Translations under genes and position numbers: made by a program | Assembly: GCA_035493835.1 (NCBI GenBank) | Contig: DATJHO010000042.1 | Location: 1-18,738, forward strand | DNA: 18,738 bases | Reading direction: 5' to 3' | Origin: DASZTU01 sp035493835 | Lineage (GTDB): Bacteria > Pseudomonadota > Alphaproteobacteria > Rhizobiales > Devosiaceae | Notes under the pieces: model-generated | Seen by the model: only the letters and a program-made list of their open reading frames with translations | What the model was told of the DNA's origin: nothing | The model's database searches: none | Part shown: positions 6,421 to 13,798 of the stretch, in pieces | Numbering within the stretch: the stretch's first letter is position 1 | How the letters are laid out: each line of letters begins with the position of its first letter

Positions 6421-8589
6421 TCAGCCAGCTTCGCCGCCACCCGCCTTCACCCTTTCGCGCGCGGCATGCAGGATCGGCTCGGTATAGCCTGAGGGCTGGT
6501 CGGCGCCGTGCATCGCCAGATCCATGGCCGCCTGGAAGGCGATCGAGTGAAAATTGCCTTCCATCGGGCTATAGAGCGGATCACCGGCGTTCTGCCGGTC
6601 CACCACTGCGGCCATCCGCTCGAAGATGGTGGCGAGTTCGTCCTTCGACACCAGCCCGTGCCGAAGCCAATTGGCGATCGCCTGCGAGGAAATGCGGCAG
6701 GTCGCCCGATCTTCCATCAGCGCCACGTTGTTGATGTCGGGGACCTTGGAGCAGCCGACGCCCTGGTCGACCCAGCGCACCACATAACCCAGGATGCCCT
6801 GCGCGTTGTTCTCGAGTTCGCGGGTGATCTCGTCGCGTCCGAGCTCGAACGGCTTGAGCACCGGCATCGAGAACAGCTCGCCGAGCCCCGGCAGCGGCTC
6901 GTTGTGCCGGCGCTTCTGGGCCGCAAACACATCAACCTGGTGATAGTGCAGTGCGTGCAGCGTCGCGGCGGTGGGCGACGGCACCCAGGCGGTATTGGCG
7001 CCCGAATTGGGATGGCCGATCTTGGCCTTGAGCATTTCGGCCATATCGTCGGGCCTGGCCCACATGCCTTTGCCGATCTGCGCCCTGCCGGCAAAGCCTG
7101 CTGCAAGCCCGATCAGCACATTGCGATCCTCATAGGCCTGGATCCAGCGCTCGGACTTGATCTGGTCCTTGCGGAGCACCGCTCCGGCTTCCATCGAGGT
7201 ATGGATCTCGTCGCCGGTGCGGTCGAGAAACCCGGTATTGATGAAAAAGACTCGCTGCCGGGCCGCATGAATGGCCGCCTTGAGATTGGCCGAGGTGCGC
7301 CGTTCCTCATCCATGATGCCGATCTTGATGGTCTCGGGCTTCAGCCCCAGCAGCTCCTCGACGGCGGCAAAGATGTCGCAGGCGAACTTCACCTCATCCG
7401 GCCCGTGCATCTTCGGCTTGACGATATAGACCGCGCCGGTAGCCGAATTGGTCTTGTCGGAGAGGGCGCAGAGCGTCGTCACGACCGCGTCCATCAGCCC
7501 TTCGCCGATCTCATGGCCCTGGGCGTCGAGGATGGCCTTGCTGGTCATCAGGTGACCGACATTGCGCACCAGCTGCAGCGACCGGCCTTTCAGCACCAGC
7601 GGCGAGCCGTCGGGGGCCGTATAGGCACGATCCGGGTTTAGCGTCCGGTGCACCGTTTTGCCGCCCTTCTCGAAGGTATCGGCCAGCGTGCCATTCATCA
7701 GCCCGAGCCAATTGCGATAGACGCCAACCTTGTCCTCGGCATCGACCGCCGCAACCGAATCCTCGCAATCCTGGATGGTGGTGATGGCGCTCTCGATGAC
7801 CACATCGGCAAGGCCCGCCGGATGCGCCGCACCGATGGGGCTCGTCGGATCGACCACCAGTTCGATATGCAGGCGATGATGCTTGAGCAGGATGATCTGC
7901 TTGCCATCGCGTTCGGCATGGCCGGCAAAGGCGACCGGCTCCCTGAGGCCAGTCTCGCCAAGCTCGTTGTCGATGATGAGCACGGCCTGGCCGTCACGCT
8001 GGACCACGCGGTAACCGCGAGCGCCGCCATGGCTCCCCTGCGCCAGCGGAACAGCCTGGTCCAAAAACTCGGCAACCTTGGCGAACACCACCGTGCCGCG
8101 CTTCTCGTTATAGGCCTTGCCCGGCGCAAGGTCGCCGTCGCGCGAAATAGCGTCCGTGCCGTAAAGCGCGTCGTAAAGGCTGCCCCAGCGGGCATTGGCG
8201 GCGTTGAGCGCGTAGCGGGCGTTCGATACCGGCACGACGAGTTGCGGGCCGCAGATCGTCGAAATTTCCGGATCGAGCCCAGTCGTCTCGATCTCGAAAT
8301 GCCCCGGCTCCTCGACCAGATAGCCGATCTCCCTGAGGAACTGCTGATATCCATCCGGGTCGTTGGCGACCGGGCCGTGCTCGTGGTGCCAGGCATCGAT
8401 CTTGCCCTGCAGATCGTCGCGAAGCTCGACCAGGCGGCGGTTCCGCGGCATGAAATCGGCCGCGAGGCGCGCAAAGCCGCGCCAGAATTTTTCTTGGTCG
8501 ATGCCCGTGCCCGGCAGAGCCTCGGCTTCGATAAAATTGGCGAGCAGCGACTCGACCTTAAGGCCGGATTTTTCGAGATAATCGGGCAT
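6421..8589 (-). CDS. glcB: Malate synthase G
   Basis: This enzyme condenses glyoxylate with acetyl-CoA to give malate and CoA. At 722 residues it matches the monomeric G isoform (about 723), not the shorter A form. Conserved blocks are all present: TTIQDCEDSVAAVDAEDKV (272-290), GRSLQLVRNVGHLMTS with catalytic Arg342, GIMDEERRTS with a Mg ligand near Glu428, FLDRTGDEIHTSMEAG with Asp456, RWVDQGVGCSKVPDI, and LMEDRATCRISSQ with Asp627 as the likely base (equivalent to Asp631 in E. coli). GGAG lies 6 nt before the ATG. It is the last gene of the leftward block, 169 bp after guanine deaminase. Purine breakdown ends in glyoxylate, so co-localisation with puuD and guaD suggests this copy serves that route, although it could equally serve glycolate or acetate metabolism. 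No second subunit gene is needed. Confidence 0.95.
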   Translation of the reverse strand: MPDYLEKSGLKVESLLANFIEAEALPGTGIDQEKFWRGFARLAADFMPRNRRLVELRDDLQGKIDAWHHEHGPVANDPDGYQQFLREIGYLVEEPGHFEIETTGLDPEISTICGPQLVVPVSNARYALNAANARWGSLYDALYGTDAISRDGDLAPGKAYNEKRGTVVFAKVAEFLDQAVPLAQGSHGGARGYRVVQRDGQAVLIIDNELGETGLREPVAFAGHAERDGKQIILLKHHRLHIELVVDPTSPIGAAHPAGLADVVIESAITTIQDCEDSVAAVDAEDKVGVYRNWLGLMNGTLADTFEKGGKTVHRTLNPDRAYTAPDGSPLVLKGRSLQLVRNVGHLMTSKAILDAQGHEIGEGLMDAVVTTLCALSDKTNSATGAVYIVKPKMHGPDEVKFACDIFAAVEELLGLKPETIKIGIMDEERRTSANLKAAIHAARQRVFFINTGFLDRTGDEIHTSMEAGAVLRKDQIKSERWIQAYEDRNVLIGLAAGFAGRAQIGKGMWARPDDMAEMLKAKIGHPNSGANTAWVPSPTAATLHALHYHQVDVFAAQKRRHNEPLPGLGELFSMPVLKPFELGRDEITRELENNAQGILGYVVRWVDQGVGCSKVPDINNVALMEDRATCRISSQAIANWLRHGLVSKDELATIFERMAAVVDRQNAGDPLYSPMEGNFHSIAFQAAMDLAMHGADQPSGYTEPILHAARERVKAGGGEAG

Positions 8590-8758
8590 GGGAACTCCGC
8601 GGCAATTAATTTGGAGCAGGCGGGCCGCTCCTCTTCTCCGGCTAGGCTAAACCGCCACGAACCGAGGGTCGAGAGGTCACGTTCCCATATTCGCTATGCG
8701 AGGAAAGCAGGCCTTGCGACGCAGCGAGTATCCATCGCGTTGCTCTGGGGCCAACACC
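8590..8758. other. Intergenic region between guaD and glcB
   Basis: This stretch of 169 bp holds no gene, strong hairpin or T-run that I can see, only the glcB Shine-Dalgarno at its left end. It is long enough for a separate glcB promoter, but no convincing -35/-10 pair stands out on the minus strand. Whether glcB is read through from the purine operon cannot be decided from sequence. Confidence 0.4.
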
Positions 8759-10060
8759 CTATTTTTCCTCAACCCCGTTCTTCATCGCCTTGCCGGCCAC
8801 ATAGACCTCGGCCACCGCCCGATCGTCGCCACAGGTCTGCAACAGGAAGAGTTCGTCCGCTAGGGCCTCCACGGTTTCCATCCTCAGCGCCATGTGCGGC
8901 GTGGCCCGCGCGTCGAGCACCACGAGGTCCGCGTCGGCCCCCGGCACGATCGAGCCGATCGTGCCCTCGAGGCTGAGCGCACGGGCATTGCCGAGCGTCA
9001 TCAGGTAGAACGAGGTCAAGGGGTCGAGCCGCTGGCCGCGCAATTGCGCGACCTTGTAGCCCTCATCGAGCGTCTTCAGCATCGAATAACTGGTACCGCC
9101 GCCCACATCGGTTGCAACCGCCACCCGCACCCCGCGCTCGCGCAGCCGCCCGAAATCGAACAGGCCCGAGCCGATGAAGAGGTTCGAGGTGGGGCAGAAC
9201 ACCGCCACCGATTTCGTCTCGGCCAGCAGTTCGACTTCGTGGTGGCTGAGGTGGATGGAGTGGCCGAGCAGCGTGTTGGGCCCGAGCAAGTCGTAGTGCT
9301 CGTAGATGCCGGTATAGTCGCCGAGATTGGGGTAGAGTTCCTTGGCGAGTTCGATCTCGGCCAGGTTCTCGCTGAGATGGGTCTGGACGTAGCAATCCGG
9401 AAACTCGCGCGCCAACGTTCCGGCGACTTCCATCTGCTCCGGCGAGGAGGTGATGGCAAAGCGCGGGGTGATCGCGTAACGCGCGCGGCCCCGATTGTGC
9501 CAGGCGCCGATCAGGTCCCTGGTTTCGTCATAGCCCGATTGCGGCGTGTCGCGCAGTGGCTCGGGGGCGTTCCGGTCCATCATCACCTTGCCGCCGACGA
9601 CCAGCATGTTGCGCCTGGCCGCCTCGGCAAAATAGGCCTCGGCGGAGACCTTGTGCACCGAGCAATAGGCCGCTGCGGTGGTGGTGCCGTGGCGGATCAG
9701 CTCGTCGAAAAAGCGCGAGGCAATGCGCTCCGCGTGCCCCTTGTCCGCAAATTTCTGTTCTTCGACAAAGGTGTATTTGTTCAGCCACTCGAGCAGCGCC
9801 CCGGCATAGGAGCCGATCACCTGCATCTGCGGGTAATGGACGTGGGTATCAATCAGCCCTGGCAAAATCAGGTGCGGGTGATGATCGATCACCGTTGCGC
9901 CGGCGATATTGGCCTTGTGGTAGTCGCCAACCGCGATGACCTTGCCTTCGTTGATGAAGACCGCGCCGTCCTCGAAATAGCGATAGCTCGAGGCGTCGTC
10001 GACGCCTTGGGGGACATCGACAAAGGTCAGCACGCGGCCGCGGAGAACTGTGCCGGTCAT
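8759..10060 (-). CDS. guaD: Guanine deaminase
   Basis: This zinc amidohydrolase converts guanine to xanthine and ammonia in the cytoplasm; it is 433 residues long, normal for the family. Metal ligands are in place: His73 and His75 in PGLIDTHVHYPQ, His228 and catalytic Glu231 in QTHLSEN, His267 in LLGHSIHLS, and Asp318 in VATDVGGGTSYSML. The spacings 228-231, 228-267 and 267-318 equal those of the human enzyme as I recall it (240-243-279-330). CPTSNLFIGSGLF is a further diagnostic block. Its ATG overlaps the puuD stop in an ATGA, so the two are translationally coupled in the order urate oxidase then guanine deaminase. Xanthine from this reaction is the substrate of the XdhB enzyme encoded upstream in the same orientation. 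Confidence 0.95.
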   Translation of the reverse strand: MTGTVLRGRVLTFVDVPQGVDDASSYRYFEDGAVFINEGKVIAVGDYHKANIAGATVIDHHPHLILPGLIDTHVHYPQMQVIGSYAGALLEWLNKYTFVEEQKFADKGHAERIASRFFDELIRHGTTTAAAYCSVHKVSAEAYFAEAARRNMLVVGGKVMMDRNAPEPLRDTPQSGYDETRDLIGAWHNRGRARYAITPRFAITSSPEQMEVAGTLAREFPDCYVQTHLSENLAEIELAKELYPNLGDYTGIYEHYDLLGPNTLLGHSIHLSHHEVELLAETKSVAVFCPTSNLFIGSGLFDFGRLRERGVRVAVATDVGGGTSYSMLKTLDEGYKVAQLRGQRLDPLTSFYLMTLGNARALSLEGTIGSIVPGADADLVVLDARATPHMALRMETVEALADELFLLQTCGDDRAVAEVYVAGKAMKNGVEEK

Positions 10061-11307
10061 TGGATCACGCTCAGAATGCCACGCCCCTGATTGGTCGAGC
10101 GATACCAGGCAACGATCAGCGCCCGCTCGTCATCGGTGATCTCGCTGACATTGCCCGGCGGCATGGCGTGGCTGAATCCGGCTTGCATGGCGATATCCTT
10201 GGCGTGGCTGGCGATGCCGACATCATTGTCGAGGATGACGTTCTTGGGCGCCTCCGGCACCCCCGGCCAGTTGGGCGTTGCCGAATGGCACATCGAGCAG
10301 CGGCCTTCGATCACGTCCCTGACCTGGGCGAAATGCGGATCCCGCATATAAGGCTGCGCGATCGCCGACATCTTTTGCGTGTCGCTCTCCTGCCCGATCT
10401 TTGGCGCGGTCGACAGCCAGCAGATGCAGATGAAGATCACCGCGGTAACGGCCCAGGTCCAATCCGGGCTCCCCTTCTTGGCATGACGCGTGTTGAAAAA
10501 GTGCCGGATCAGCACGCCCATCAGGAACACCAGGTCGGCGATGATCCAGTTGTATTGGGTCGCGAACGCCAACGGGTAGTGGTTGGAGAGCATGAAGAAG
10601 ATGACGGGCAGCGTCAGGTAGTTGTTGTGGAGCGAGCGCTGCTTGGCGACCTTGCCGTATTTCGCGTCGGGCACCCGCCCGGCCTTGAGGTCGGCGACCA
10701 CGATCTTCTGGTTGGGAATGATGATCATGGCCACATTGGCCGCCATGATGGTCGCAGTGAACGCGCCCATGTGCAGTAGCGCCGCCCGGCCGGTGAAGAG
10801 GTGGACGTAGATCCAGCTCATCGCCACCAGCACCACGAACAGCGCCAGCATCAGGCCGACGGTCGACTCGCCGATCCTGGATTTGCAGAGGAAATCATAG
10901 ATCACCCAGCCGACAATGATCGAGCCGATCGAAATCAGGATGCCGACCCAATTGGGCACGTCCAGCACGTGCGGATCGATGAGATAGAGGTCTGCGCCCG
11001 CATAATAGACGATCGCCAGCATGACGACGCCGGAGATCCAGGTGAAATAGCTCTCCCATTTGAACCAGGTCAGGTGCTCGGGCAGGAATTCCGGCGCCAC
11101 CAGATACTTGGTGACATGATAAAAGCCGCCGCCATGCACCTGCCATTCCTCGCCATGGGCGAGCCGCGGCAGGCTTTCGGTTTTCCGTAGACCCAGATCG
11201 AGTGCGATGAAATAAAAGGACGAGCCGATCCAGGCGATCGCGGCCACCACATGCGTCCAGCGCGCCGCAAAACTCAGCCATTCCCAGAACACGCCGATAT
11301 CAGTCAT
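10057..11307 (-). CDS. puuD: Membrane-bound urate oxidase with C-terminal cytochrome c (PuuD)
   Basis: This integral-membrane urate oxidase converts urate to 5-hydroxyisourate and passes electrons to the respiratory chain instead of making hydrogen peroxide. The 416 residues split into an N-terminal membrane domain with about eight helices (roughly 14-36, 85-103, 120-139, 148-169, 176-197, 232-249, 253-270, 284-299) and a C-terminal cytochrome c domain. The haem site is CSMCH (337-341), with Met382 in HAMPPGN as the probable distal ligand. The N-terminal FAARWTHVVAAIAWIGSSFYF and the linker NNYLTLPVIFFMLSNHYP are typical of PuuD. Conserved His residues (such as 19, 58, 64 and 243) may bind further cofactors. 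The start has only a moderate GAGG at 12 nt. The gene is coupled to guaD downstream and is preceded by a 440-bp repeat-rich gap after the importer genes. The cytochrome domain should face the periplasm. Confidence 0.92.
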   Translation of the reverse strand: MTDIGVFWEWLSFAARWTHVVAAIAWIGSSFYFIALDLGLRKTESLPRLAHGEEWQVHGGGFYHVTKYLVAPEFLPEHLTWFKWESYFTWISGVVMLAIVYYAGADLYLIDPHVLDVPNWVGILISIGSIIVGWVIYDFLCKSRIGESTVGLMLALFVVLVAMSWIYVHLFTGRAALLHMGAFTATIMAANVAMIIIPNQKIVVADLKAGRVPDAKYGKVAKQRSLHNNYLTLPVIFFMLSNHYPLAFATQYNWIIADLVFLMGVLIRHFFNTRHAKKGSPDWTWAVTAVIFICICWLSTAPKIGQESDTQKMSAIAQPYMRDPHFAQVRDVIEGRCSMCHSATPNWPGVPEAPKNVILDNDVGIASHAKDIAMQAGFSHAMPPGNVSEITDDERALIVAWYRSTNQGRGILSVIQ

Positions 11308-11344
11308 TCGTAGTTTCGCCTCAGATCAAACGCAGCTGAATAGC

Positions 11345-11440
11345 ACCATGTCATTCCCGCGAAGGCGGGAATCTCTGTTTCCTCGCAGCCGCCGAGCCCA
11401 CCGACAACGCAGATCCCCGCCTTCGCGGGAATGACATGGT
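11345..11440. repeat. Intact REP-like palindrome upstream of puuD
   Basis: The arms 11345-11379 and 11406-11440 are inverted repeats matching at 32 of 35 positions, around a 26-nt loop. Each arm begins ACCATGTCATTCCCGCGAAG and contains the hairpin TTCCCGC-gaag-GCGGGAA. In the peptide frame it reads as the VIPAKAG/IPAFAGMT pattern seen in many proteobacterial intergenic repeats. It is the same unit as at 6250-6349, with the unit pair in the opposite arrangement. Confidence 0.8.
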
Positions 11441-11458
11441 AGTGGCCGCGAGGCCGAT

Positions 11459-11481
11459 CCCTCTCCCCTTGCGGGAGAGGG
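11459..11481. repeat. Perfect 9-bp hairpin repeat (CTTGC loop)
   Basis: CCCTCTCCC (11459-11467) pairs with GGGAGAGGG (11473-11481) around CTTGC. It has the same 9-5-9 build as the two hairpins at 17374-17396 and 17454-17476, so it belongs to one repeat family present in at least two intergenic gaps. No T-run follows on either strand. Confidence 0.65.
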
Positions 11482-11501
11482 AGTATTGTGCGCGGCTCGG
11501 C

Positions 11502-11580
11502 CATGTCATTTCCGCAGCGGCGAAAGACATGGTTTCGAAGCCGCCGAGCCCGTCGCAACCCCAAGTCCCCGACCTCTGTT
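11502..11580. repeat. Degenerate second copy of the 11345-11440 element
   Basis: This segment starts CATGTCATTTCCGC, like the intact copy. It shares an exact 13-nt core AGCCGCCGAGCCC (11539-11551) with the loop region of the intact copy (11387-11399), followed by a similar AACCCCAAGTCCCCG stretch. The offset is about 152-155 bp. Its arms have decayed, but CCATGTC/GACATGG and GGCTCGGC/GCCGAGCC can still pair. It looks like an older tandem copy. Confidence 0.5.
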
Positions 11581-11581
11581 C

Positions 11582-11686
11582 TTCCTTCTCCCCTTGCGGT
11601 GAGGGGTGGCCGCAGACTCAGCGCGCCTATGGCCTCACCCCTCATCCGGCGCTACGCGCCTCCTTCTCCCGCAAGCGGAGAAGGAA
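11582..11686. repeat. Composite inverted repeat with TTCCTTCTCC ends
   Basis: The ends TTCCTTCTCC (11582-11591) and GGAGAAGGAA (11677-11686) are a perfect 10-bp inverted repeat. Inside lie a hairpin CCTTCTCC/GGAGAAGG (about 11662-11684), GGCGCTACGCGCC, and CCCCTC/GAGGGG pairs. The minus-strand form, with GGAGAAGG, GGCGC and GGATGAGGGGTG, is a widespread alphaproteobacterial intergenic repeat type. Mobility genes are absent. Confidence 0.65.
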
Positions 11687-11747
11687 CAAAGAGACGGCGG
11701 CCGCGCGAGCAAGGGGCGGGCGCACGCCCACCCCCAATAGCTCGGCC

Positions 11748-12833
11748 TCAGCTCATCTTGCCGTCGACGCCGTCGACCAGCCAGTTGAGGCCCAGAATCT
11801 CGTCGTAGGACATCACCTTGCCGGCGGGCACCTTGATGGCGCCGGACTGGTCCTTGATCGGGCCGGCATAGACGTTGTAGCTGCCGTCCTTCCAGCCGGC
11901 GATGATCTTTTCGCCCGCCGCCTTGACGTCATCCGGCACGTTGGTGATCGGGGCCATCTGGATGGCGCCTTCCTTCATGCCCCAGTATTCGTCATCATTC
12001 TTCCAGGTGCCGTCGAGAACGGCCTGTGCGGACTGGGTATAGAACGGACCCCATTGGTCCTCGGTCGAGGTCTTGCACATGGTGGGCGCGAACTTGGACT
12101 GATCGGCGCCCTGGCCGAAGGTCGGGACGCCCTTGGTTTCGCAGACCTGCACCGCCGCCGGGCTATCGGTGTGCTGGGTCAGCACATCGCAACCCTGGTC
12201 GATCAGGGCGCGCGCCGCATCGGCTTCCTTGGCCGGGTCGAACCAGGTGTTGATCCAGATCACCTTGGTGCGGAATTTCGGGTTCACGGCCTGCGCCGCG
12301 AGCTGGAAGGAGTTGATGCCCGAAACCACTTCCGGCACCGGGAAAGTTGCGAGATACCCGCCGACGCCGGTCTTCGACAGATGGCCGGCAATCGTGCCGA
12401 TAACCGAGCGGCCCTCGTGGAAGCGGATGTTGTAGTTGGCGACGTTTGGCGCCTTCTTGAAGCCGGTGCACATCTCGAACTTGATGTTCGGGAACTGCTT
12501 GGCGACCTTCATCAGCGAATCCATGTAGCCGAACGAGGTGGCGAAGATCAGCCCGCAGCCCTGGTTGGCGAGATCGCGCAGGACGCGCTCGCTGTCGGGG
12601 CCTTCCGGCACATTCTCGACGTAAACCGAGGTGACCTTGTCGCCCAGCGCCTTCAGCATCTGCTGGCGGGCGGCCTCATGGGCGGTATTCCAGCCGCCGT
12701 CATTGATCGGGCCGACATAGATATAGCCGATCTTCAGGGGGGCATCGGCGGAGAAAGCCTTGCGGCCGATGAGCGGCAAGGTGGCGGCCGCGCCGGCGAC
12801 CTGGACGAACCTGCGGCGGTTTAGGTTGATCAT
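11748..12833 (-). CDS. BMP-family ABC transporter substrate-binding protein (probable purine/nucleoside)
   Basis: This 361-residue protein is the binding component of a BMP/Med-type importer. The ATG at 12831-12833 has GGAG 8 nt upstream; an in-frame TTG 12 bp earlier would destroy that spacing. The N-terminus MINLNRRRFVQVAGAAATLP carries a twin-arginine motif (RRxFVQ) and hydrophobic core, ending near AFSA, so export is probably by the Tat system. The mature part begins KIGYIYVGPINDGGWNTAHE, the typical BMP opening, and contains CGLIFATSFGYMDS, GHLSKTGVGGYLATFPVPEV, GINSFQLAAQ and GADQSKFAP. It lies 32 nt after the second permease gene. The BMP family binds nucleosides in characterised cases. 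Purine specificity is inferred from xdhBC, puuD and guaD on either side; the exact ligand (base, nucleoside or urate) is open. Confidence 0.88.
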   Translation of the reverse strand: MINLNRRRFVQVAGAAATLPLIGRKAFSADAPLKIGYIYVGPINDGGWNTAHEAARQQMLKALGDKVTSVYVENVPEGPDSERVLRDLANQGCGLIFATSFGYMDSLMKVAKQFPNIKFEMCTGFKKAPNVANYNIRFHEGRSVIGTIAGHLSKTGVGGYLATFPVPEVVSGINSFQLAAQAVNPKFRTKVIWINTWFDPAKEADAARALIDQGCDVLTQHTDSPAAVQVCETKGVPTFGQGADQSKFAPTMCKTSTEDQWGPFYTQSAQAVLDGTWKNDDEYWGMKEGAIQMAPITNVPDDVKAAGEKIIAGWKDGSYNVYAGPIKDQSGAIKVPAGKVMSYDEILGLNWLVDGVDGKMS

Positions 12834-12865
12834 GGGATGCTCCAATGGTGACGCTTTTTGTTGCT

Positions 12866-13798
12866 TTAGGTGGTCGGTAGGAAAGGCTTGCCGAGACAGG
12901 CTGGCGCGTTACCGCCCGCCCGTTTGCTCGCGGAAATGATGGCGAGGACGACGACGGTGGCAAGATAAGGCAGTGCCGCCCAGGCCTCGGAGGGCAGGAC
13001 CGAGGTCCAGGAGGCGCCCGAGGCTTTGGCGTAGAGCTCGAAGGTGCCGAGCAATCCGAAGAAGTAGGCGCCGGCGAGGAGCCACACCGGCCGCCAGCCG
13101 GCAAACACCACCAGCGCTATGGCGATCCAGCCGCGGCCACCGGTGAGGCCTTCGGCCCAGAGCGGGGTGAGCACCAGCGGGAATGTCGCCCCGCCGATGC
13201 CGGCCATGGCACCGCCGAAGGCGACGGCGGCATAGCGCACGCCGATCACCGAATAGCCGATCGAATGGGCCGAGAGGTCGTTTTCCCCAACGGCGCGGAG
13301 GATCAGCCCGGCGCGCGTGCCGCGCAAAAACCAGGCAACCAAGGCGACCATTATGAAGGAAAAGTAAACCAAAGGTGAATAGCTGAAGAACACCCGCCCG
13401 ATCGGGTCCTTGGCGAGCGCGTCGGGAAAGATGGTGTCGAAGGTATGGATGGCCCGGCCGGTGAATCCCTGCCCGATCAGCGTCGACAGCCCCCCGCCAA
13501 AAATCGTCAGCGCGAGCCCCGTCGCGACCTGGTTGGCCGAGAGGCTGAGCGTCAACACCGCAAAGATCATCGAGGCGGCAGCGCCGGCAGCGGCGGCGAC
13601 GACGACGGCTAGCCAGGGATTGCCGGTGAGGTCGACCGTCGCGAACGCCGCGATGGCGCCGATCAGCATCATGCCCTCGACGCCGAGATTGAGGACGCCC
13701 GCCTTTTCGGTGACGAGTTCGCCCAGTCCGGCAAAAAGGATCGGGGTCGAGGCCCCCACCACGGTGATGATGACGGCTATGATGAAATCGATGCTCAT
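12866..13798 (-). CDS. BMP-type ABC transporter permease (second permease)
   Basis: This 310-residue inner-membrane permease belongs to the BPD_transp_2 family and is the NupQ/YufQ-like partner. It starts MSIDFIIAVIITVVGASTPI and contains the family motif EKAGVLNLGVEGMMLIGAIA (about 31-50), which positions the pore helices. SLSANQVATGLALTIFGGG follows, and the cytoplasmic coupling loop GGRGWIAIALVVFAGWRP lies near 225-242. About eight hydrophobic segments are visible. GGAG stands 6 nt before the ATG, and the start overlaps the stop of the first permease in an ATGA, so the two are made in equal amounts. It pairs with the first permease to form the channel for the substrate delivered by the BMP protein. 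Upstream in-frame sequence without a stop is just the other permease gene read out of frame. Confidence 0.9.
   Translation of the reverse strand: MSIDFIIAVIITVVGASTPILFAGLGELVTEKAGVLNLGVEGMMLIGAIAAFATVDLTGNPWLAVVVAAAAGAAASMIFAVLTLSLSANQVATGLALTIFGGGLSTLIGQGFTGRAIHTFDTIFPDALAKDPIGRVFFSYSPLVYFSFIMVALVAWFLRGTRAGLILRAVGENDLSAHSIGYSVIGVRYAAVAFGGAMAGIGGATFPLVLTPLWAEGLTGGRGWIAIALVVFAGWRPVWLLAGAYFFGLLGTFELYAKASGASWTSVLPSEAWAALPYLATVVVLAIISASKRAGGNAPACLGKPFLPTT

Larger units (their letters stand above)
11308..11747. other. 440-bp gene-free gap filled with palindromic repeats, upstream of puuD
   Basis: This gap lies between the binding-protein stop and puuD. It contains at least four palindromic units (listed separately) covering most of 11345-11686. 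Reading frames across it give only repeat-type peptides such as IPAFAGMT and PHPALRASF, so I treat it as non-coding. Any puuD promoter would have to lie in 11308-11344 or between repeat units; I see no clear consensus. Confidence 0.7.

Noticed and set aside
7648..8976. Long plus-strand open frame across glcB and the end of guaD
   Set aside because: It is antisense to two well-supported enzymes and its C-terminus runs through intergenic DNA with no domain.
11304..11645. Open frame in the gap ahead of puuD with VIPAKAG and IPAFAGMT peptides
   Set aside because: These peptides are the usual translation of a palindromic intergenic repeat, not a gene.
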